Assembly: GCF_036662795.1 (NCBI RefSeq)
Contig: NZ_JBAFWZ010000028.1
Coordinates: 1-39,305 of the forward strand
Source of the DNA: Lysinibacillus_B sp036662795
GTDB lineage: Bacteria > Bacillota > Bacilli > Bacillales_A > Planococcaceae
Direction: 5' to 3'
Length of the DNA: 39,305 nt
The notes below the pieces were generated by a model, which saw only the letters and a program-made list of their open reading frames with translations, made no database searches and was not told the origin of the DNA. Positions 14,450 to 22,674 of the stretch are shown here, one piece after another (the stretch's first letter is position 1; each line of letters opens with the position of its first letter). The translations under genes and the position numbers were made by a program.

Positions 14450-16108
14450 CTATTCCATATATTGTTTCAAATCATCTTTAATATTTTCAATGGCTTGCTT
14501 ACTAGCAGCCTCACTGTCCTTCTTCACACCGATATAAAACTTACATTTTGGCTCTGTTCCGGAAGGGCGTACGCAAATCCATGATTCGTCTGCTAATATA
14601 AATTTCACTACATCTGCCATAGGTAAGCCGTTTATATTGCCAAGACTGTAATCTTCTACTTTCACAACCCTAATATGTGCAAACTCCCTCGGTGGATCTT
14701 GATGGAAGGTTTCCATAATTGACGCGATTTTTTGTCTTCCGTCGATCCCTTCGAATGTCAGCGAGATTAACTCTTCCTTGTAGAAGCCATATTCCTTGTA
14801 CAATGCTTGTAGGCCATCTAACAAAGTTTTTCCTTGCTCGCTATAATAAGAGGCCATCTCTGCCGTTAGTAGCGCAATTTGCACAGCATCCTTATCTCGA
14901 ACAAAATCACCAGCCAAATAGCCATAGCTTTCCTCATAGCCGAATAAGAACGTATACTCACCTGTTCTCTCCCACTCGGCTATTTTTTCAGCGATAAACT
15001 TAAAGCCAGTAAGCGTTTCAATTGTTTTTACTCCAAAGCTTTCTGCAATTGCAGCACCAAGCTCTGACGTTACAATAGTTTTTACGATTGCACCGTTGAT
15101 TGGTAATGTTTTTTTACCCAATAGAATGTAATGTAGTAGCAGCGCCCCGAGCTCATTACCCGTTAAAAGCTTATACGAATCCCCATCACGAACTGCTACA
15201 CCAAGACGATCGCCATCTGGGTCAGTTGCTAACAATAGCTCGGCACTCGTCTTCTGCCCTAGTTCAATCGCTAGTCTAAACGCGTCTGCTTCCTCGGGAT
15301 TTGGATAGCTCACAGTAGGAAAATCACCATCCTGCTTCGCTTGCTCCTCCACAATACTAACATGATGAAAGCCAGCCTCCGCTAAAGCACAGGCTGTTGG
15401 TACAAGTGCTGCCCCATGTAACGGTGTATACACGAGGGGCAAATCCTTCTTCCCCGTGTGCTGTGCTAATGTTTTTAAAGCCTTTTGATAAGCATTATCA
15501 AGCTCTTCTAATATTTCCGTACAATAGCCTGATTCTAGTAGTGTATCTTTAGAAAGTGACTCTAAACGGAATAGATCTTGGACACTTTCCATGTGAGCTA
15601 CGATTCTATCTGCAAATTGCGGCGTTAGCTGTGCCCCGTCCTCACCATACACTTTAAAGCCGTTATATTGCTTTGGATTGTGGCTTGCCGTTATTACAAC
15701 ACCTGAGAATGCGGATAAATAACGGACTGCAAAGCTTAACTCAGGCGTTGGTCGGCTTTCCTTAAAAACGTAGCTTCGAATCTCATGCGCAGCAAGTACT
15801 CCCGCTGTTTCGTAAGCAAACTCTTTCGAAAAATGACGTGTATCATACGCAATTACAACACCGCGTGTCCTCGCTTCGTCACCTGCAGCAGCAATTTGTC
15901 GTGCAAGCCCCTCCGCAACAAGACGAATCGTATTGACATTAATACGATTCGTCCCGGCACCAAGCTTCCCGCGCATACCGCCTGTTCCAAAAGGTACGGT
16001 TTGATAAAAGCGGTCCGCTATTTCAGCCTCATTATGCTTTATTTCCTCAAGCTCAGCCCTGTATATAGGATGTTCAAGCCAACGATTATATTTTTCCTTC
16101 ATTTGCAT
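14450..16108 (-). CDS. pgcA: Phospho-sugar mutase, alpha-phosphoglucomutase type
   Basis: Interconverts glucose-1-phosphate and glucose-6-phosphate, feeding UDP-glucose and cell-wall or glycolipid synthesis. The protein of about 552 residues has the phosphoserine loop TASHNPKQYNG (about residue 140), the metal loop DPDGDRLG, the sugar-binding loop GYEESYGYLAGDFVRDKDA, and the C-terminal phosphate-binding RPSGTEPKCKFYIG. This is the PgcA/YhxB type of B. subtilis; phosphomannomutase activity cannot be excluded. ATG 16108 is preferred because GGTGAT lies 5 bases upstream; a TTG at 16114 and another ATG at 16102 are in frame. The start overlaps the end of pgi by 23 bases, so the two are translationally coupled. 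Confidence 0.93.
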   Translation of the reverse strand: MQMKEKYNRWLEHPIYRAELEEIKHNEAEIADRFYQTVPFGTGGMRGKLGAGTNRINVNTIRLVAEGLARQIAAAGDEARTRGVVIAYDTRHFSKEFAYETAGVLAAHEIRSYVFKESRPTPELSFAVRYLSAFSGVVITASHNPKQYNGFKVYGEDGAQLTPQFADRIVAHMESVQDLFRLESLSKDTLLESGYCTEILEELDNAYQKALKTLAQHTGKKDLPLVYTPLHGAALVPTACALAEAGFHHVSIVEEQAKQDGDFPTVSYPNPEEADAFRLAIELGQKTSAELLLATDPDGDRLGVAVRDGDSYKLLTGNELGALLLHYILLGKKTLPINGAIVKTIVTSELGAAIAESFGVKTIETLTGFKFIAEKIAEWERTGEYTFLFGYEESYGYLAGDFVRDKDAVQIALLTAEMASYYSEQGKTLLDGLQALYKEYGFYKEELISLTFEGIDGRQKIASIMETFHQDPPREFAHIRVVKVEDYSLGNINGLPMADVVKFILADESWICVRPSGTEPKCKFYIGVKKDSEAASKQAIENIKDDLKQYME

Positions 16109-17324
16109 TTGCAATCACCACATCTTCTTTTAATAACTGTAGCATTTTCTTTTTATAAGCTTCCACACCTGGTTGGTCAAATGGATTAACCCCTAGTAAG
16201 GCTGCACTCATTACACAGGCCTTCATAAAGAACATCATTAGGTAGCCAACATGATACGCGTCTAGCTTTGGCAGCTCCAGCTTTAATACTGGTACACCGC
16301 CCTCCTCATGTGCAAGCGCCACCCCGTCCTTCGAGGTTGCATTAATACCATTCATTGAGCGATCTGCTAAATAATTTAAACCATCACAGTCCCCGAGCAT
16401 ATACGGAATACTAATATCCTCTTCAATCTCCTCAAAGTGAATGAGCGTTTCGAACATGATTCGACTACCCTCTTGAATAAATTGCCCGATGGCATGTAAA
16501 TCAGTTGAATAATTTACAGTTGAAGGATACAGCCCTTTATGCTCTTTTCCTTCGCTTTCACCAAACAACTGCTTCCACCACTCATGCAATTTATTTAAAC
16601 GTGGCTCAAACGATGCAAGAAGCTCTACCGAATAACCGCGCTTATAAAGCTCAAAACGGGCTAGGGCATATTGGTAGGCCCGGTTATTATTAGCGTTCGA
16701 ATCCGAAAAATCCTCGCCCGCTATTCTAGCGCCAGTTACAAACTGTCCTATATCAATGCCAGCAACAGCAATCGGTAGTAAGCCCACTGGTGTAAAAACA
16801 GAATAGCGTCCGCCAACATCACCTGGTACAACGAACTGACGATATCCCTCCTTATCGGCAATCTCTTTCAAAATCCCTTTGTCTGCATCCGTCGTAACAA
16901 TAATTCGTCGCTGTGCCTCTACGCCATAACGCTCCTCCATATATTGCTTAACAATCCGAAAAGCTAACGCTGGCTCCATCGTCGAACCCGACTTTGAAAT
17001 GACATTAACATACACTTCTTTTGTATTTAAGTACGTTAGTAGTTGTTTTAAATAAGCGCCGCTCATATTATGACCCGCATACTGAATCTCGACGCCATTA
17101 TTCGTGCGGAAATAGGGTGTTAGCGCATCGATCACAGCACGCGCCCCTAAAAATGACCCACCTACCCCAATAATTAAAAATACACTCGCTTTTTCCTTAA
17201 CCTCGTAGGCGAGCTGTTCAATGGCGAATAACTCCTCGGTTGAACAGCAATTATAATTCGTGAGTTCCGGAATAAAAGGTGCTTTTATTGTCGGCACATT
17301 GGCAAGTTGTTGAAAATTAATCAC
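16086..17324 (-). CDS. pgi: Glucose-6-phosphate isomerase
   Basis: Interconverts glucose-6-phosphate and fructose-6-phosphate in glycolysis and supplies fructose-6-phosphate for amino-sugar synthesis. At 412 residues it is about 35-40 shorter than B. subtilis Pgi (450), with the loss at the N-terminus. Signature segments are intact: GVGGSFLGARA, VISKSGSTMEPALAFRI, VGGRYSVFTPVGLLPIA, the catalytic region FGESEGKEHKGLYPSTVNYS, and NPFDQPGVEAYK. The start is GTG with AGGAG 8 bases upstream; no earlier start has a ribosome site, so the short N-terminus looks genuine. It is in one operon with pgcA. Confidence 0.94.
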   Translation of the reverse strand: MINFQQLANVPTIKAPFIPELTNYNCCSTEELFAIEQLAYEVKEKASVFLIIGVGGSFLGARAVIDALTPYFRTNNGVEIQYAGHNMSGAYLKQLLTYLNTKEVYVNVISKSGSTMEPALAFRIVKQYMEERYGVEAQRRIIVTTDADKGILKEIADKEGYRQFVVPGDVGGRYSVFTPVGLLPIAVAGIDIGQFVTGARIAGEDFSDSNANNNRAYQYALARFELYKRGYSVELLASFEPRLNKLHEWWKQLFGESEGKEHKGLYPSTVNYSTDLHAIGQFIQEGSRIMFETLIHFEEIEEDISIPYMLGDCDGLNYLADRSMNGINATSKDGVALAHEEGGVPVLKLELPKLDAYHVGYLMMFFMKACVMSAALLGVNPFDQPGVEAYKKKMLQLLKEDVVIANANEGKI

Positions 17325-17416
17325 ATTGTCAACTCCTAAAAAAATACGTATTTTTTAGTATATTGATTGACTCTTGGGAATAGACTAGGGATTACTTAAA
17401 AACTTTTAGAGAAAAA

Positions 17417-17450
17417 TAAAAAACCTGCCACCCTAATTAAGGTGACAGGT
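17417..17450 (-). terminator. Intrinsic terminator after fliS
   Basis: On the minus strand ACCTGTCACC pairs with GGTGGCAGGT (one G-U pair) around an A/T loop, followed by TTTTTTATTTTTC. It marks the end of the flaG-fliD-fliT-fliS operon. Confidence 0.88.
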
Positions 17451-17459
17451 GAAAAATCA

Positions 17460-17864
17460 TTAAATTTGATCTGTATTACTATATTGCTGCTGACGTGTAA
17501 TTTTAATAACTTCCTTCCATGTGTCACGGAATTCTGTTACTAAACCTTCCACTTCTTCAATGATTGTAATGTCATTTCCAATGTTTGCTTCTGTTAAGCG
17601 ACGATTCATATATTCATATAACGGTAGCATTTGATTTGAAATTTCAATATCTGTATTTAACGTCGACATAAATTCAGAAATAATCGCCTGTGCACGTTGA
17701 ATATAGTAATTGCGCTCTTCAATATTTTTATCAAGAATCGCAACTTTCGCTTTTTCCAAAAATTTTAAGCATCCATTGTATAGCATTAATGTAAGCTCAC
17801 CAGGCGATGCTGTTGTGACACTGTTTTGTTTATATGCATTATAGGCTGCAGCTTGTGTTGACAA
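17460..17864 (-). CDS. fliS: Flagellin export chaperone FliS
   Basis: FliS binds the C-terminal disordered end of flagellin in the cytoplasm and keeps it unpolymerised until export; in Bacillus it also works with FliW and CsrA. The protein has the family hallmark YKQNSVTTASPGELTLMLYNGCLKFL, then a four-helix bundle, with a usual length of 134 residues. The TTG at 17864 is chosen because GAGGGAG lies 8 bases upstream; the GTG at 17873 is directly against that ribosome site. It is the last gene of the operon, 27 bases after fliT. Confidence 0.95.
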   Translation of the reverse strand: MSTQAAAYNAYKQNSVTTASPGELTLMLYNGCLKFLEKAKVAILDKNIEERNYYIQRAQAIISEFMSTLNTDIEISNQMLPLYEYMNRRLTEANIGNDITIIEEVEGLVTEFRDTWKEVIKITRQQQYSNTDQI

Positions 17865-17891
17865 ATAATCCACTCCCTCAGAAGCTATTAA

Positions 17892-18251
17892 TTAATTCTT
17901 TTTATCATAGTAGCGTCCATCCATCACTTGAACACTGGCATAAGGATTCATATATTGCTGTTCGTTTTTCTTAGCATTCTGTAAATCCTTTAAATCGACC
18001 TGAATAGATTTCATCACCTTATTCAAACGCTCACGTATACCTTTATCTAATTCAGCTAGCATAACATGGGATTTGTTTCCTAAGTTTACTTGAAATCCAT
18101 CGATTTGCATTTTCTCGATTAGTATACCACGTTCATCCAATAAAAGGTGAACCTTCTCAATATATTCATCTCGTTGCTCTTCTTTAGGCAAGTCTGTCAA
18201 ATGCTGATATAGCTTCGCTGACACTTGTAAAAGTTGTTGTACCATTTCCAT
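17892..18251 (-). CDS. fliT: FliT-like flagellar chaperone
   Basis: The 119-residue protein is almost all alpha-helical (three charged helices, residues 1-95). It ends in YMNPYASVQVMDGRYYDKKN, a tail shared by Bacillus FliT proteins. FliT is the export chaperone of the filament cap FliD. The ATG follows AGGTGG at 8 bases. The gene order here, fliD-fliT-fliS, is inverted relative to B. subtilis (fliD-fliS-fliT), so the assignment rests on sequence rather than position. Confidence 0.8.
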   Translation of the reverse strand: MEMVQQLLQVSAKLYQHLTDLPKEEQRDEYIEKVHLLLDERGILIEKMQIDGFQVNLGNKSHVMLAELDKGIRERLNKVMKSIQVDLKDLQNAKKNEQQYMNPYASVQVMDGRYYDKKN

Positions 18252-18270
18252 TCTTTATGCCACCTAATGA

Positions 18271-20679
18271 TTATTGTCCCTGCATAAACATTGCTGATTG
18301 TTGGTTTGCTTTGTTGATGGCAGATTCCATGGCACCAAATTGCTTCCAGTAGCGGGCTTCGACCATTTCTAATTTTCTTTTCCATGTTGAAATACGGCTC
18401 TCTGTATCTATTAGGTTTTTACCAATGGAAAATTCTGCATTTGTCATCGTAGAGCGTCCTGCTTTTTTCTCAATTGAAACCTCAATTGATTTCATTGCAG
18501 TAAAACGTAACTTATCTAAATAACCTCGTGTATCTACAGTTTGACCATTTACTGTATCTTCTTTTTTCCCTTCACTATTTTTAAATAGCTTTTCTACAGC
18601 ATCTGGATCCTCTTCTAATACTTTACGAAGTTTATTTTCATCAATTTCCAATGTACCACCGTCATTATAGTTTTTAGATGTCGTAATACCTATACTAAAT
18701 AACGTATTATATTGGGAATCAATACCAGGATTTGATTGATAGACTAAAGAACGCATCTCAGCAAGACCTTCACGAATAATGGCATCATTTCGCAGTAAAC
18801 CACTCTTAGCTTTTTCTTCCCAAAGCTTAATTTCGTTCTCAGACATATCTTCTTTTTGCTCATCAGTTAATGGTGCATAATCTCTATATTTTGATTGCTT
18901 TGTTTGATCAGTTAAGTCTTTAATTAATCCGTTATACGTATCCACAAACTCTTTAATTTTTGTCATCATATCATCTACGTTTGTAGAAGAAGTCATCGTA
19001 ACAGGGCTGGCTGTATTTGCTGGTACACTAACAGAAGCTTGATATGTAGATAGATTGGATTCATCTACACCTGGAATACTTCCGTTTAGAGCTTTATATT
19101 CTTGATAAGCTGCTTTCAACGTTTCTTCAGCAGTAGCTTTGCGATTTATTGCAGCAATTTCGTTAGCTTCTGCTGTATTTTTTAATTGTAATTTCGAATT
19201 TCTTTCAACCTCAGCCGTTGCTACTTTTTGAAAGTTATCTAATTGAGTAGCGGACAATTGACGTATTGCTTGCTTTTGTTCTCCACTTAAAGCACTTAAT
19301 TTATTTGCGAGCGCTTTTTCAGCATCCGTTCCATTTTTTAAACTATCTATTGAAGTATTAAATTCTTCTTCAGTTTTGCCTAGCATACTTTTTACTTTAG
19401 TTACTTCTTCTGTGCTTAAACCATTCAAGAAGCTAGCACCTATTGTTTCATATGTTTTTAACTCTGCAGCACTCTTCATTTTATTGAAGTTAGCGTCATC
19501 TAAGGTTTTAAGCGTTGTAAATTGATCTCTAGTTATACCCGACAACTTAGCTTTTAAATCGTCAGAAATATCAGCAGAAGTTGCATTTTGTAACCAAGTA
19601 TTAAAATTCTCATCTGAAGAAATATCTGCAGTTAGAGATTTTAATTCAGCCATATCAGCAGAAGTTAAATTCATCAATAAATTACGATCGTTAATTTTGT
19701 TATAAGTGGCTTGCTGATCTTCAGTTAATTGAGCATTTGGAAAAATAGAATTAAATACATTGTCATATGCTGTATTTGCTGTATTATACTCGTTTGTTGC
19801 AGCACTTACTTTATTGGCCAAATCAGTAAAATCAGTTTTATTAGTAGCGTTATCCCATTCTGTCCAGGCAGCGTTGTATTTACTTGCTATAGTAGAACCT
19901 TGGTTAAATGTTTCTTTAAGCGTTAAACTATAACCATTAATTGTAAAAGTGTTAGTTGAACGTTCTGTTGCAATACCATTGACCTGGAATATCGCATTTG
20001 TTCCACCAGAAGCTAAATCACCTGATGCTTGACCAGTTAATGCTGTAAAACCTAGTTTACCGAAAACATTTGCTCCAGAGGTTACTTGTACTTCTGAACC
20101 AAACTTGTTATCCCCCGTATTCTTAGCGGTAATTGATAATCTACCACCTTCGAAAATAGCACTCACACCTGCATTACTAGAATTAATTTTGCTGATTAAT
20201 TGATCTACAGTAGTCGTACTTGGATCAAACTCAATTTTTGTTCCCGTTGCAGCAATACTTCCGTTACTTTGAATAGCCTTTAATTCAATTGAAGTTTCTC
20301 CAATACCTAACTCACTCAATTTCGTAGATCCTGTTGCATTAATTTGATTTCCAACACCACGTGCTGCAGTCGCAAGCTGGGAAACCCCCTCAATTGATAG
20401 TGTACCTGTTGCTTTACCTGTTGCAATAGCAGACACTAAGTTAGAATTTGAACTTGTTGCTGTTTTAGACGTTAGACTTTTTAGTACTAGATTATCTGAA
20501 ATATAAGTATCAAATGTTTTTATTTTTGTATTCACACTACGATACGCGTCTCGTCGCCACTCATATGTTGTTTTCTTTTGATATAATTTATTTAGGGGAG
20601 CTCGCTCAGCACTCATTAACTTTTTTACTAACTCATCGATATCCATTCCGGACGCTAATCCACCAATACGCATTACCAT
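18271..20679 (-). CDS. fliD: Flagellar cap protein FliD with a large helical insertion
   Basis: FliD (HAP2) caps the filament and folds incoming flagellin. The N-terminus MRIGGLASGMDIDELVKKLM and the C-terminal D0/D1 regions (TNVDDMMTKIKEFVDTYNGLI and the segment after about residue 560) are typical. At 802 residues the protein is about 300 longer than B. subtilis FliD (498). The excess lies between about residues 255 and 555, between TFTINGYSLTLKET and the conserved VTMTSSTNVDDM. It is Ala/Lys/Glu/Thr-rich, helical, and has repeating LT/LS-xxxx-(L/V)K-x-L and D-x-F motifs. It probably forms an extra outer domain on the cap. The ATG follows AAGGAGG. Confidence 0.95.
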   Translation of the reverse strand: MVMRIGGLASGMDIDELVKKLMSAERAPLNKLYQKKTTYEWRRDAYRSVNTKIKTFDTYISDNLVLKSLTSKTATSSNSNLVSAIATGKATGTLSIEGVSQLATAARGVGNQINATGSTKLSELGIGETSIELKAIQSNGSIAATGTKIEFDPSTTTVDQLISKINSSNAGVSAIFEGGRLSITAKNTGDNKFGSEVQVTSGANVFGKLGFTALTGQASGDLASGGTNAIFQVNGIATERSTNTFTINGYSLTLKETFNQGSTIASKYNAAWTEWDNATNKTDFTDLANKVSAATNEYNTANTAYDNVFNSIFPNAQLTEDQQATYNKINDRNLLMNLTSADMAELKSLTADISSDENFNTWLQNATSADISDDLKAKLSGITRDQFTTLKTLDDANFNKMKSAAELKTYETIGASFLNGLSTEEVTKVKSMLGKTEEEFNTSIDSLKNGTDAEKALANKLSALSGEQKQAIRQLSATQLDNFQKVATAEVERNSKLQLKNTAEANEIAAINRKATAEETLKAAYQEYKALNGSIPGVDESNLSTYQASVSVPANTASPVTMTSSTNVDDMMTKIKEFVDTYNGLIKDLTDQTKQSKYRDYAPLTDEQKEDMSENEIKLWEEKAKSGLLRNDAIIREGLAEMRSLVYQSNPGIDSQYNTLFSIGITTSKNYNDGGTLEIDENKLRKVLEEDPDAVEKLFKNSEGKKEDTVNGQTVDTRGYLDKLRFTAMKSIEVSIEKKAGRSTMTNAEFSIGKNLIDTESRISTWKRKLEMVEARYWKQFGAMESAINKANQQSAMFMQGQ

Positions 20680-20707
20680 ATTCTTTTCCTCCTTGTTTTA
20701 AACAGTT

Positions 20708-21097
20708 TTATATTTTCTCGTCTACAATCATACCTAGCATTTTTTGCATTTCGTAAAAAGCATCTAATAGCTTTTTCGGTGGTATTTCTTTAACAACTTC
20801 CTCTGTTTCACGATCTACAACTGTTACATAATAGCGTTCTAATCCTTCATGATACATAAATCTCGAGGCACTATTGTTTACCTCTAGCATTTCGTTCATT
20901 TTATTGACTGCATCTTGAACTTTAGTCTTTGTTTCTTCGCTATTATCTAATTGTTGTGCTTGTTCGACTGTAGAAATAGGTATTTTCCCCGTAGTTTCGC
21001 TTCCTTGCTTCACTACTCTCTCTATTGTCGGTGCATTATTGCTAACAGGATTACTAATAGCTCTTGCATCCATATTCGTGTTTTCCGTGATACGCAT
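20708..21097 (-). CDS. flaG: Flagellar protein FlaG
   Basis: The 129-residue protein has the FlaG C-terminal domain: VNKMNEMLEVNNSASRFMYH, ERYYVTVVDRETEEVVKEIP, then PPKKLLDAFYEMQKMLGMIVD. The N-terminal 50 residues are polar and disordered. FlaG affects filament length or assembly and sits ahead of fliD in many bacteria (B. subtilis yvyC). ATG 21097 is preferred over ATG 21106, because AAGGAGG abuts the latter and is 9 bases from the former. A sigma-D-type promoter precedes it. Confidence 0.92.
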   Translation of the reverse strand: MRITENTNMDARAISNPVSNNAPTIERVVKQGSETTGKIPISTVEQAQQLDNSEETKTKVQDAVNKMNEMLEVNNSASRFMYHEGLERYYVTVVDRETEEVVKEIPPKKLLDAFYEMQKMLGMIVDEKI

Positions 21098-21141
21098 GTT
21101 TTCCATCCTCCTTGAATCTAATACAAGCGTTACTATGAATA

Positions 21142-21168
21142 ATATCGGACAAAAAAAAGAGAAGTTCA
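21142..21168 (-). promoter_or_regulatory. Sigma-D flagellar promoter of the flaG-fliD-fliT-fliS operon
   Basis: On the minus strand TGAA (21168-21165), a 15-base spacer and TCCGATAT (21149-21142) match the sigma-D consensus TAAA-N15-GCCGATAT with one mismatch in each element. It overlaps the terminator of the preceding DUF2920 pseudogene and lies about 45 bases upstream of the flaG start. Confidence 0.78.
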
Positions 21169-21202
21169 GTTTTTCTATAAATCATTAAAAAACTGAACTT
21201 CT
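21151..21202 (-). terminator. Strong intrinsic terminator between the glycosylation island and flaG
   Basis: AGAAGTTCAGTTTTT (21160-21174) and AAAAACTGAACTTCT (21188-21202) form a perfect 15-bp stem with a 13-base loop. TTTTTTTT follows on the minus strand. It separates the pse/DUF2920 transcript from the flaG operon. Confidence 0.92.
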
Positions 21203-21233
21203 TGTATGTTATTTCAAATTATCCCCATTGCAT

Positions 21234-22312
21234 TTACAACAATGTAAATACAGGTAACCCTTTAGAATAATCTACTTGAATTTGTGTCTGCGAACTTGAA
21301 ACAATGTAGTTAACTTGTGGTTTATTTAAATCTTTATGATCAGGCATTTTCACGAGAGCATAATCTACTAATTCTAAAAAGTCAGCATCCAAACGATGAT
21401 TAGTTGATTTGAATATTACCCCATCTACTTTACCTTGATCAATTACCTCAAAATCTACATACCTCAAGCTATTTAGTGCATTTTGATTGTCCCTATATTT
21501 CTACCAGATTATCTATTGTTCCTAGACAAGAATAAACATATGCCCTATTATCAAAATATTTGTATAAATCATGTAATGTTAATATTTTTTTGTCCTGCAG
21601 TAAATCTTTCACTATATATTCAAAATTTCATAACCAACGTTGTTTTCCCAATTTTATCGAATAAGTATCGATTAGAGCTTAAATAAACAGGCTGTACCCA
21701 TGCCCCGTTATCGATGATCCGCTCAAATAAATGAGGGGCTAGCTAATTTGCTAAATGACGTAAATAAGCCCCTTGTGATTGACCGTAGCCAATGACTCTT
21801 GAATCGTTAACCATTAATTGATTTTCTTGCAGAATAATTTTAACTGCCTCAATTGCTGTTACAACATCTATCGCTTGCATATAACCCATATCTACAAATT
21901 CATTAACAGTTTCATCTACTGATGTAACGACAGGAACCGTTAATTCATATTGGCTTACTACCTTCAGAAAATTTGAAGGGTTCTCTTGAAGTTTCAAAAC
22001 ACCTTCCTTTTTTAAAAGAGACTTCAAATCATCCAAATGGTAACTAAAACTATCTGCACTTTGCATGAAACGACTTCCAAAATACTCACATTGCACTGTC
22101 AATACATTATATTTATCTGCAAACCTTTCACGCACCTTTTTATATACACTAGAATCAATATGCCCACCAAATCCCGATACGAAAACAAAAATTCCTGTAT
22201 CTTCATTCGACCCAGCAGTTGGAATAGAAAAATCTATTCTTAAATCTCGCTCATTATATCCATTATAAATATTAGGATGTGCGGGTATGTTTATAGATTC
22301 ATTAATCGCCAA
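21234..22312 (-). pseudogene. Broken DUF2920-type alpha/beta-hydrolase gene
   Basis: Three fragments of one gene are visible. The first runs from TTG 22312 (GGGGAGG 7 bases upstream), MAINESINIPAHPNIYNGYN, through IFVFVSGFGGHID to the nucleophile elbow GYGQSQGAYLRHLAN. There an in-frame TAG (21743-21745) interrupts it, but LAPHLFERIIDNGAWVQPVY follows in the same frame. After KTTLVMK a one-base slip at an AAATTTT run moves the frame to FEYIVKDLLQDKKILTLHDL. A second slip near 21500 gives NSLRYVDFEVIDQGKVDGVI and FKSTNHRLDADFLELVDYAL to the end. The intact protein would be about 360 residues. DUF2920 proteins (GxSxGxYL, then IDNSxW) occur in Campylobacter and Gram-positive flagellin glycosylation loci. 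Sequencing error could explain one lesion but hardly three. Confidence 0.75.
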
Positions 22313-22674
22313 TTTGATGCCTCCCCAACTAAAATTCCATCTATTCAAAATGATTTTTTGGGAGGATATAGCTTCAAAAAAGAATATAGCATGTATTTAG
22401 CTTTGTTATTTTCTTAGTTACTCGAACAATTAATTCATCCCCCAAAACGTATGATACTCATGGTTCAAATACTAATCATTATACACATATGCCCCGTGGT
22501 AGAATAGACCGAAGCTTCCATCCCCTCACATACATCTTGCAAGAAGAAAGGATTGTACTCTATATTTTTGCTAGTTGTTGGACGCACTCTATTAACATTT
22601 CTTGAGTTGATTTTTGTTGTTTTGCAGCCATTTCTAACAGAATTTTTTCAAATCTTTCAATATAATATTTTATA
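22313..22674. other. Spacer between pseI and the DUF2920 pseudogene
   Basis: No gene is supported. On the minus strand an open frame of about 40 codons runs from inside the 3' end of pseI to about 22560; its translation includes ERFEKILLEMAAKQQKSTQE. It has no start codon or ribosome site and may be the degraded tail of a lost gene. The remainder is A/T-rich with scattered stops in all frames. Confidence 0.4.

Noticed and set aside
17339..17356. Perfect A/T palindrome AAAAAATACGTATTTTTT before pgi
   Set aside because: It is A/T-rich, overlaps the pgi ribosome-site region and may be fortuitous; no regulator with this site is known to me.
21234..21467. A separate 77-residue gene with TTG start
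   Set aside because: There is no ribosome site, the frame is open further upstream, and its sequence continues the DUF2920 protein, so it is the C-terminal fragment of the pseudogene.
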